NCBI GenBank assembly: GCA_910584715.1
Contig: CAJUAN010000041.1
Coordinates: 8,921 to 20,685, forward strand
Length of the DNA stretch: 11,765 nucleotides
Reading direction: 5' to 3'
DNA from: an uncultured Oscillospiraceae bacterium
Lineage (GTDB): Bacteria; Bacillota; Clostridia; Oscillospirales; Ruminococcaceae
In this document: positions 6,858 through 11,765 of the stretch, in pieces
Position numbering within the stretch: position 1 is the first letter of the stretch
How the letters are laid out: every line of letters begins with the position of its first letter
The notes under the pieces: model-generated
Seen by the model: only the letters and a program-made list of their open reading frames with translations
What the model was told of the DNA's origin: nothing
The model's database searches: none
Made by a program: the position numbers and the translations under genes

Positions 6858-6886
6858 ATTATAGCACATTTTTTCTGCCCTGTCAA
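6858..6886 (-). promoter_or_regulatory. Perfect consensus promoter with extended -10
   Basis: On the minus strand, TTGACA (6881-6886), a 17-base spacer and TATAAT (6858-6863), the latter preceded by TGC as an extended -10 element. It drives the endonuclease IV-like gene starting at 6824. Confidence 0.88.
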
Positions 6887-6897
6887 ATTCCACCCAT

Positions 6898-6928
6898 AAA
6901 AAACGCCGTACCTTTTCGGGGTACGGCG
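6898..6928 (-). terminator. Rho-independent terminator of the AT-rich lipoprotein gene
   Basis: The minus strand forms CGCCGTACC, a 7-base loop CCGAAAA, GGTACGGCG, then six T. The 9-bp perfect stem starts 16 bases after the stop codon at 6945. Confidence 0.9.
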
Positions 6929-6944
6929 GGTTTATTTTGAAATA

Positions 6945-7388
6945 CTAATTTATTATTCCAACTATTTTTGTAACTATATATTTATCGCTGTCGGGTTCTT
7001 CTTGTGCAACTGTAACTGTTACAGAATTTCTTTTTGTGTCACCTATTATATTGGAATATTCAACATCCATTATTACTGTATATTCATTTAAAATTTCTTC
7101 ATTGCTTTGCAAAACCCATTCTTCAGGAGTATCTTTGACTACAGTGTAATCAGGGTAAGTCTCTCTGTATAATTTTTTTAGCTCATTTTCTATAGCAGTC
7201 ATTGTAGCGTCGTCACTATTATGCACTACAATATCATGTTTGATAATATGTTTGTCAGAAACAGATTTAATCGAATAATTTATTATATTTATACCAACAT
7301 ATTCATTTATAAGATTTACCGTACTTATAGATGACATGTTACCCATTTCACTAAAATTTTCTTCTTTAAAATATTTAAAAAAAAACAT
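6945..7388 (-). pseudogene. AT-rich lipoprotein-like gene, main body; N-terminus out of frame
   Basis: An open frame of 147 codons encoding a hydrophilic protein with strand-rich segments such as VTVTVAQEEPDSDKY. Its first ATG (7386-7388) has no ribosome binding site and begins with a homopolymer of nine T. It is therefore unlikely to be the true start. Just upstream in another frame lies a good lipoprotein signal peptide (see 7389-7511). Removing one T from the nine-T run joins them as ...EKTANVFFKYFKEENF..., which reads like the first helix of a small NTF2-like lipoprotein domain. With a second one-base correction the gene would run 6945-7511 and encode 188 residues. Either the gene is decayed, the assembly has two homopolymer errors, or the runs are slippage sites. 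The region is much more AT-rich than its neighbours, suggesting transfer. Function unknown. Confidence 0.7.
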
Positions 7389-7511
7389 TTGCAGTTTTTT
7401 CTGCGTCTGATGATTTTTGACAAGAAGTTAAAAACAACAGTCCTAACGACATTATAATTATAGTTAGTAGAATAATATTGTTTCTATGTTTTTTAAACTT
7501 TTTGTTTTCAT
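7389..7511 (-). other. Signal-peptide coding segment belonging to the gene at 6945, in shifted frames
   Basis: ATG at 7509-7511 follows AGGGGAG with 7-base spacing, the best ribosome binding site in this stretch. Its own frame reads MKTKSLKNIETILFY and stops. The next frame, from codon 5 on, reads KFKKHRNNIILLTIIIM then SLGLLFLTSCQKSSDAEK. That is a basic n-region, a hydrophobic core and a perfect L-T-S-C lipobox, with its cysteine codon at 7420-7422. One extra A in the five-A run (plus-strand T at 7499-7503) would put ATG in frame with it. The change needed at the nine-T run (plus-strand A at 7377-7385) has the opposite sign, so the net shift is zero. This is direct reading of the sequence; the interpretation is an inference. 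Confidence 0.72.
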
Positions 7512-7547
7512 TTAAATTTCTCCCCTAATAGTTTTAATTTATATATA

Positions 7548-7575
7548 ATTATATCAATATAAATTAATTTGTCAA
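7548..7575 (-). promoter_or_regulatory. Promoter of the AT-rich lipoprotein gene
   Basis: On the minus strand, a perfect TTGACA (7570-7575), a 16-base spacer and a perfect TATAAT (7548-7553), 36 bases before the ATG at 7511. Its position supports 7511 as the real start rather than 7388. Confidence 0.8.
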
Positions 7576-7592
7576 GACGTAACAAGACGTAA
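7573..7592. repeat. Tandem 10-bp direct repeat at the -35 box
   Basis: The plus strand has CAAGACGTAA twice in a row (7573-7582, 7583-7592), a perfect tandem repeat. On the minus strand it reads TTACGTCTTG twice, and the last TTG is the start of the -35 hexamer. A 10-base period is one helical turn, the layout used by direct-repeat regulators such as many response regulators. No regulator gene is adjacent. Confidence 0.7.
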
Positions 7593-7640
7593 TAAACATA
7601 CTATATTTTTTATCACGAAAGTCAAAGTCCGAAATTAAAA

Positions 7641-8138
7641 TCAGTCAAACTTTCCAAACCGCTTAGGCAGCAGCGGCTTCTCGACAGCGCGCTTGAACCT
7701 GAAGGGCAGACTTGTCTCCGGCTCAATGGGGTACACAAAAATCGATCGTATCCCCGCAAGGTTCGCGCCTAAAATGTCAGTAAAAATCTGGTCGCCCACG
7801 GCAGCTATGCGGTTTTTGGGTACGCCAAGTTCGCGAACGGCTTTTTTTATACCTACGGGCAGGGGCTTTGCGCCATTGGGGACAAAGTGCAACCCCAGCA
7901 TTTCCGCAAAAGGAGTGACCCTCTCCGCATTGTTATTGCTGACAATTATCAGCTTTATCCCCGCGGACTTCATTTCCTCTATCCATTCGGGAACGCCCTC
8001 AGCAGGCGCGGGATTGTTGTGTGTGGTGAGGGTGTTGTCCACGTCCAGTACCAAAGCCTTTATGCCCCGCTTTTTCAGAGCGGCGGGAGTGATATCCGTT
8101 ATCTTTTTCAGCGCGTAGGTAGGTCTGAATATCGCCAT
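7641..8138 (-). CDS. yqeG: YqeG-family HAD phosphatase
   Basis: A 165-residue HAD superfamily (subclass IIIA) phosphatase of the YqeG type, common in Firmicutes and with no firmly known physiological substrate. All HAD motifs are visible: motif I D32-V-D34-N-T (LDVDNTLT), motif II S67 (IIVSNNN), motif III K91 (GAKPLP) and motif IV GDQIFTD with D116 and D121. The length is typical for the family. The start at 8138 follows AAAGGAA with 6-base spacing. It lies 16 bases after the traX-like gene, so the two are probably one operon. In many Firmicutes yqeG neighbours yqeH and aroE, which is not the case here. Confidence 0.93.
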   Translation of the reverse strand: MAIFRPTYALKKITDITPAALKKRGIKALVLDVDNTLTTHNNPAPAEGVPEWIEEMKSAGIKLIIVSNNNAERVTPFAEMLGLHFVPNGAKPLPVGIKKAVRELGVPKNRIAAVGDQIFTDILGANLAGIRSIFVYPIEPETSLPFRFKRAVEKPLLPKRFGKFD

Positions 8139-8154
8139 AAAAAATTCCTTTCGG

Positions 8155-8922
8155 TCAAACCTTAAGTATCATGCGTACTATCCATATCGCCGCCAGGTGC
8201 GCGGGATAAAAAGCATAGAAAAAGTATTTGTTTATCTTTATTTTACTGTTTGTGCGGAGGAAAATCAGCGGCGCGGCAAGCAGAGCAAATATCGTCCAGT
8301 CTATGCAAAGTCCGCCGACTAAAAGACTTTTCGGATCCTCGGGATAGCCGCTCCACAACGCGGTAATGTACTGCAAAACATAGAGAAGCGCGCCTATGGG
8401 CGGGTGGTTTCTGCATATGTAGAAAATAAGCATCAGGACAACGCCGTTTCCCGAATAGTCAAAATTTATAAGGGACAGCACCAGAAACGCGGCGATAAAC
8501 AGCCACCACTTGCGCTCCTTGAATCCAACCATAGCAATAAGGCTTACGAACAGCGTGAAGAAAATGTTCATGTTCATCCATTCCTCGCGCCAGTCATAAG
8601 GGTGAAAAGCCATTATGTAGAGCGGCTGGCTGATAACCGCAAAAATGCCTAAGCGTATCAGGTACTTTTTAACATTGCTTGTGTAGAGCAGTCCCACCGT
8701 AAGGCAGTACGCGAATATGGGGAACGCAAGCCGTCCCGCCCAGCGGAACGCGGGTATTTCGGGGAAAAATACGTTTCCCACATGGTCGATAAGCATGGAA
8801 ATTATTGCGATAAGCTTCAGCAGGTTAGTGTCAAGATTTGTTTTCAGTCTCGGCTGATCCGCCGGTATTTCATCGGGCGTTGTAATGTACTTCCAAACCC
8901 GTGAATCGGTAAATTTACTCAT
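8155..8922 (-). CDS. TraX-family membrane protein
   Basis: A 255-residue polytopic membrane protein of the TraX family, named after the F-plasmid protein that acetylates the N-terminus of pilin. Visible family features are LLKLIAIISMLIDHVG (34-49), GRLAFPIFAY (63-72), a central set of hydrophobic segments, and the C-terminal FYPAHL (238-243) before a last membrane segment. About seven to eight membrane segments are present. Chromosomal relatives in Firmicutes are frequent, with unknown substrates; an acyltransferase role on an envelope polymer or protein is an inference. The start at 8922 follows GGGAGG. Upstream is an AT-rich stretch with two TATAAT matches (8941-8946, 8958-8963) but no good -35 box. 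It is followed by yqeG. Confidence 0.88.
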   Translation of the reverse strand: MSKFTDSRVWKYITTPDEIPADQPRLKTNLDTNLLKLIAIISMLIDHVGNVFFPEIPAFRWAGRLAFPIFAYCLTVGLLYTSNVKKYLIRLGIFAVISQPLYIMAFHPYDWREEWMNMNIFFTLFVSLIAMVGFKERKWWLFIAAFLVLSLINFDYSGNGVVLMLIFYICRNHPPIGALLYVLQYITALWSGYPEDPKSLLVGGLCIDWTIFALLAAPLIFLRTNSKIKINKYFFYAFYPAHLAAIWIVRMILKV

Positions 8923-9010
8923 TTCGGATTACCTCCCAATATTATATGATATATAATATTATAAGCCTGCAAATTTGTTTAAGTGTTATCATTCTGTAAA
9001 GTTGTCGTTA

Positions 9011-9038
9011 ATAAAAATTGACGCTAAAGCTGTCAATT
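9011..9038 (-). terminator. Terminator overlapping the stop codon of the Nudix gene
   Basis: The minus strand forms AATTGAC, an inner 9-base segment, GTCAATT (arms 9032-9038 and 9016-9022), then TTTATT. The stop codon TGA (9033-9035) is inside the upstream arm, so a terminating ribosome would cover part of the hairpin. Confidence 0.7.
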
Positions 9039-9461
9039 CAAATAGCCTCTCAGCTTGGCTTCCTCAATAAGCCTTGGCTGTATCAAGGGGTACGTCCACT
9101 TGTCGGGCAGACCGTCAAGCAGGCATATGCTCTCTATCTCGCTGTGGAGTTCCTTTTCAAAGGAGAAAATCTCCGCGAAAAACAGCATACCAAAAGTCTC
9201 CACGCCGCCGAAATTATTCACGTCCGTTACCGAGTAAACGCATATCGGCTTGATGTTGAAATCGGTCGCCCCCGTTTCCTCGTAAAGCTCGCGCCGCGCG
9301 GTATCGGAGATATTTTCGCCGTCCTCCCTGTGGCCGCCGGGGATCTCAAGGGTGTCCCGCTGCCTGTGCTTGCAGAACACCGTTTTACCGCCGTGCACGG
9401 CAATTATCACCGCAAATTTTAACAGACCGTCGTTTACGGTATCGTAAAATTTAACTTCCAT
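9033..9461 (-). CDS. Nudix hydrolase, possibly YtkD-like
   Basis: A 142-residue single-domain Nudix hydrolase. The Nudix box is complete at residues 43-65: G-x5-E-x7-RELYEETGA, preceded by LEIPGG. The N-terminal MEVKFYDTVND and the general layout recall YtkD-type (deoxy)nucleoside triphosphate pyrophosphatases of Bacillus, but the substrate cannot be settled from this. A TTG start four codons upstream is possible, but ATG 9461 is better placed behind TGAGGT. It lies 12 bases after the stop of typA and is almost surely co-transcribed with it. The stop codon is embedded in a terminator hairpin. Confidence 0.88.
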   Translation of the reverse strand: MEVKFYDTVNDGLLKFAVIIAVHGGKTVFCKHRQRDTLEIPGGHREDGENISDTARRELYEETGATDFNIKPICVYSVTDVNNFGGVETFGMLFFAEIFSFEKELHSEIESICLLDGLPDKWTYPLIQPRLIEEAKLRGYLN

Positions 9462-9473
9462 ACTGTACCTCAA

Positions 9474-11297
9474 TTACGCCTTGTCTTTAGCCCTTTGCTT
9501 AGCTCTAAGGGTGTTATCCAAAATTCTTTTTCTTATGCGGATAGACTGGGGAGTTACCTCCAAAAGCTCGTCGTCCGCGATAAATTCAAGGCTGTCCTCA
9601 AGGGAAAGCTTTCTCGGGGGGACAAGCCTCAAAGCGTCGTCGGAGCCGCTTGCGCGGGTGTTGGTCAGGTGCTTTTTCTTGCAGACGTTTACCACAAGGT
9701 CTTCGGTCTTGGGGGACGCTCCCACTATCATTCCCTCGTACACGGGAGTGCCCGCGCCGATAAAGAGCGAACCACGCTCCTGGGCGTTATAGAGACCGTA
9801 TGTTACCGCCTCGCCGGTCTCAAAGGAAATCAGCGAACCGGTATTCCTGCGGGGGATATCCCCCTTAAAGGGCTGGTAGCTGTCGAAAACGGAGCTGATA
9901 ACGCCCTCTCCCTTTGTGTCGGTGAGGAATTCCGACTTGTAACCGAAAAGTCCGCGGGAGGGTATGAGGAATTCAAGCCTCATGCGGCTTCCCGAGGGGT
10001 GCATGGACTGCAATTCCGCCTTGCGGGTACCAAGCTTCTCCATGACCGCACCCACGGAATCCTCGGGTACGTCTATAACAACTCTTTCCATCGGCTCGCA
10101 CTGTACGCCGTCTATATCCTTGTAGAGCACTCTCGGGGTGGACACGGACAGCTCATAGCCCTCGCGGCGCATATTTTCAATTAGTATGGACAGGTGCATC
10201 TCGCCCCGTCCCGCGACGCGGAAGCTGTCGGTGTTTTCCGTCTCGTTCACGCGGAGGGAAACGTCCCGCAGTATCTCCTTGAAAAGCCTTTCGCGGAGCT
10301 GACGTGAGGTAACGAATTTGCCCTCTCTGCCCGCAAAGGGACTGTCGTTTACCGAGAAGGTCATCTCGACGGTAGGCTCGGATATCTTTACAAAGGGTAT
10401 AGGCTCATAGCTTGAGGAGTCGCAGAGGGTGTCCCCGATAGTGATATTCTCTATGCCGGAAATCCACACGATATCGCCCACCTTTGCTTCCTCGGCGGGT
10501 ACCCTGTTAAGTCCCTCTATCTGATAAAGGGTAACTACCTTGCTGTTGAAGGGCTTGCGGTTTTCGTGGTAATCGCCCACGATAACGGGCTGATTTACCC
10601 TGATAGTACCGCGCTCCACCCTGCCTATGCCTATACGCCCCACATAGTCGTTGTAGTCAATGCAGGAAATAAGCATCTGCATGGGGGAATCCGCGTCCCC
10701 CTCGGGAGCGGGGATATGGTTCAGTATCGTTTCAAAAAGGGGCACAAGATCGGTTCCCTCCTCGTACTGGCTGAGAGAAGCGGTTCCAGCCCGCCCCGAA
10801 CAGAACAGCACCGGGCTTTCTATCTGCTCGTCGCTTGCATCCAGGTCGAGGAGCAGCTCCAAAACCTCGTCTCCTATCTCGTCAAGCCGCGCGTCGGGAC
10901 GGTCTATCTTGTTCACCACGACGATTATTTTCAGACCCATTTCCAGCGCCTTTTGCAGTACGAAGCGGGTCTGGGGCATACAGCCCTCGGCAGCGTCAAC
11001 AAGCAGTACGACGCCGTCCACCATTTTAAGTACCCGCTCCACCTCGCCGCCGAAATCCGCGTGACCCGGAGTGTCGATAATGTTTATCTTCACGCCGTTA
11101 TACATCACAGCCGTGTTCTTCGCAAGGATAGTGATACCCCTCTCCCGCTCCAGATCGTTGGAGTCCATTACTCTCTCGGCGACGTTCTGGTTCTCCCTGA
11201 ACGCGCCCCCCTGCTTGAGCATTTCGTCCACCAGCGTAGTTTTGCCATGGTCTACGTGCGCGATGATAGCTATGTTTCTCAGATCTTCTCTTACCAT
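9474..11297 (-). CDS. typA: Ribosome-associated GTPase TypA/BipA
   Basis: A translational GTPase of the EF-G/LepA group that binds the ribosome and aids 50S assembly and stress or cold adaptation (family knowledge). The 607-residue length is normal. G motifs: G1 AHVDHGKT (13-20), G2 RGITI (53-57), G3 DTPGH (75-79), G4 NKID (129-132) and G5 around SGRAG. A beta-barrel domain II follows at about 205-290. An EF-G III-like domain with GRGEMHLSILIENMRREG comes next, then an EF-G V-like domain, and the BipA-specific C-terminal domain containing FEGEAVTYGL-type and LTNTRASGSDDA sequences. The start at 11297 has GGAAAGGAAA upstream. The upstream neighbour is the tRNA-operon terminator, so its promoter must lie in 11298-11440, where I see only weak candidates. 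Confidence 0.98.
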   Translation of the reverse strand: MVREDLRNIAIIAHVDHGKTTLVDEMLKQGGAFRENQNVAERVMDSNDLERERGITILAKNTAVMYNGVKINIIDTPGHADFGGEVERVLKMVDGVVLLVDAAEGCMPQTRFVLQKALEMGLKIIVVVNKIDRPDARLDEIGDEVLELLLDLDASDEQIESPVLFCSGRAGTASLSQYEEGTDLVPLFETILNHIPAPEGDADSPMQMLISCIDYNDYVGRIGIGRVERGTIRVNQPVIVGDYHENRKPFNSKVVTLYQIEGLNRVPAEEAKVGDIVWISGIENITIGDTLCDSSSYEPIPFVKISEPTVEMTFSVNDSPFAGREGKFVTSRQLRERLFKEILRDVSLRVNETENTDSFRVAGRGEMHLSILIENMRREGYELSVSTPRVLYKDIDGVQCEPMERVVIDVPEDSVGAVMEKLGTRKAELQSMHPSGSRMRLEFLIPSRGLFGYKSEFLTDTKGEGVISSVFDSYQPFKGDIPRRNTGSLISFETGEAVTYGLYNAQERGSLFIGAGTPVYEGMIVGASPKTEDLVVNVCKKKHLTNTRASGSDDALRLVPPRKLSLEDSLEFIADDELLEVTPQSIRIRKRILDNTLRAKQRAKDKA

Positions 11298-11440
11298 AAA
11301 AATTTCCTTTCCAAATCCTGTTTATTTGTATATTTTCTTAAAATTTTTGCAGTCTGTTATTCACAAAAACTGTATACCTACACTATATATTTTAACATTG
11401 CCGTGAAAAAATATTAATTGCGACAAATCTGCCCTAACTT

Positions 11441-11477
11441 AAAAAAGCCCCGCGGCAGACTTCATGTCTCCGCAAGG
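11441..11477 (-). terminator. Rho-independent terminator of the tRNA operon
   Basis: The minus strand forms CCTTGCGG-AGAC, loop ATGAA, GTCT-(bulged G)-CCGCGGGG, then C and six T. That is a 12-bp stem with two G-T pairs. It ends transcription from the tRNA genes before typA. Confidence 0.82.
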
Positions 11478-11494
11478 TTTTCTTTCAAATAATA

Positions 11495-11523
11495 ACGTCC
11501 TGCCCGATATCCGAGCAGGACGT
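11495..11523 (-). terminator. Hairpin directly after tRNA-Tyr (terminator or processing element)
   Basis: A perfect 9-bp inverted repeat, ACGTCCTGC / GCAGGACGT, with an 11-base loop, begins four bases after the tRNA-Tyr CCA end and is followed by TATTATTT. The T-run is interrupted, so it may be a weak first terminator or a 3' boundary for tRNA trimming, backed up by the stronger hairpin at 11441-11477. Confidence 0.45.
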
Positions 11524-11527
11524 GTTC

Positions 11528-11611
11528 TGGTGGAAGAGGGTGGATTCGAACCACCGAAGCCGAAGCAACAGATTTACAGTCTGCCCCCTTTGGCCGCTCG
11601 GGAACTCTTCC
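11528..11611 (-). tRNA. tRNA-Tyr (anticodon GTA)
   Basis: An 84-nt class II tRNA with encoded CCA. The acceptor stem pairs GGAAGAG with CTCTTCC. The T arm contains GGTTCGAATCC, and the anticodon loop CTGTAAA carries GTA (plus-strand 11575-11577). A long variable arm is present, as expected for bacterial tRNA-Tyr. Second in a tRNA-Thr/tRNA-Tyr transcript. Confidence 0.96.
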
Positions 11612-11627
11612 ATTAGAGGTTAGAATT

Positions 11628-11689
11628 GCGCGCTTCGCGCTTTTGGACGGCTCTGTGCTTCGCACATTCGCTCTTTTAGCGCTTCACGC
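11628..11689. repeat. Cluster of small TTC/GAA-loop hairpins in the tRNA spacer
   Basis: The 94-base spacer between the tRNAs holds GCGCGCTTCGCGC (11628-11640), TGTGCTTCGCACA (11654-11666), CGCTCTTTTAGCG (11669-11681) and a weaker GCGCTTCACGC (11679-11689). On the transcribed strand the first two contain GCGAAGC, known as an unusually stable mini-hairpin in DNA. They could guide tRNA processing, but this is an inference. Confidence 0.6.
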
Positions 11690-11705
11690 GTTTTGTTTCC
11701 TCTTG

Positions 11706-11765
11706 TGGAGCTGGTGGACGGACTCGAACCCCCGACCTGCTGATTACAAATCAGCTGCTCTACCA
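11706..11765 (-). tRNA. tRNA-Thr (anticodon TGT), 5' end outside the window
   Basis: Sixty bases of the 3' part are present. They cover the D-arm end, the anticodon arm with loop TTTGTAA and anticodon TGT (plus-strand 11746-11748), a T arm with GGTTCGAGTCC, the acceptor 3' strand CACCAGC and an encoded CCA. The 5' acceptor strand and part of the D arm lie beyond the window edge. Confidence 0.93.

Noticed and set aside
7450..7452. Internal ATG as the start of the AT-rich lipoprotein
   Set aside because: It would leave a signal peptide of only about ten residues with no basic n-region and no ribosome binding site, and its frame still breaks at the nine-T run.
10566..11417. 283-codon plus-strand ORF
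   Set aside because: It is antisense to typA, whose identity is certain, and its product has no recognisable features.
11298..11440. Promoter or leader element of typA
   Set aside because: Only weak hexamers were found (for example TTGTGA with TTTTAA), and no riboswitch-like or conserved structure stood out. I could not support a call.
11462..11665. 67-codon minus-strand ORF
   Set aside because: It runs through tRNA-Tyr and the terminator; a sequence like VRIHPLPP is the usual false translation of a tRNA T arm.
1..11765. CRISPR arrays, insertion sequences or prophage genes
   Set aside because: No spaced repeats, transposase, integrase or structural phage genes were seen. Repeats are limited to the short ones listed.

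Overview
The window looks chromosomal and bacterial, most likely from an anaerobic member of the Bacillota (class Clostridia, perhaps a Ruminococcus-like gut organism). That placement is an inference. It rests on strong AGGAGG-type ribosome binding sites, consensus housekeeping promoters (TTGACA/TATAAT), YqeG, stand-alone AroQ, tRNAs with encoded CCA, and Ser/Thr/Glu/Ala-rich lipoprotein linkers. No phage, transposon, CRISPR or plasmid gene was found. Every supported gene, including both tRNAs, is on the minus strand, so transcription runs from high to low coordinates.

Reading in the direction of transcription: (1) 11765-11441 is a tRNA block. It holds tRNA-Thr(TGT), cut by the window edge, a spacer of small TTC/GAA-loop hairpins, tRNA-Tyr(GTA), and two hairpins, the second a convincing terminator. 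(2) 11297-9033 holds typA/bipA followed 12 bases later by a Nudix hydrolase whose stop codon lies inside its terminator. (3) 8922-7641 holds a TraX-family membrane protein and the HAD phosphatase YqeG. (4) 7592-6898 is an AT-rich island with one lipoprotein-like gene. It has its own promoter, a tandem 10-bp repeat at the -35 box and a terminator, but its reading frame is broken twice, each time at a homopolymer. (5) 6886-5911 is a complete single-gene unit for an endonuclease IV-like TIM-barrel protein. (6) 5894-4580 holds a CPBP-family membrane protease translationally coupled (ATGA) to a small membrane-anchored exported protein. (7) 4492-2534 holds two tandem lipoproteins whose signal-peptide DNA is nearly identical. 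(8) 2511-686 is an aroQ - zinc-ribbon Nudix - GNAT acetyltransferase operon. (9) 572-116 is yajC with its own promoter. Bases 1-115 hold no gene that I can support.

Conserved housekeeping genes (typA, yqeG, aroQ, yajC, tRNAs) are interleaved with envelope and lipoprotein genes of unknown role. The parts least explained by known families are the CPBP/small-protein pair, the two lipoproteins sharing a signal-peptide cassette, and the frameshifted AT-rich lipoprotein with a possible operator. I did not find evidence for a clearly new multi-gene system, and those three loci are where I would look.
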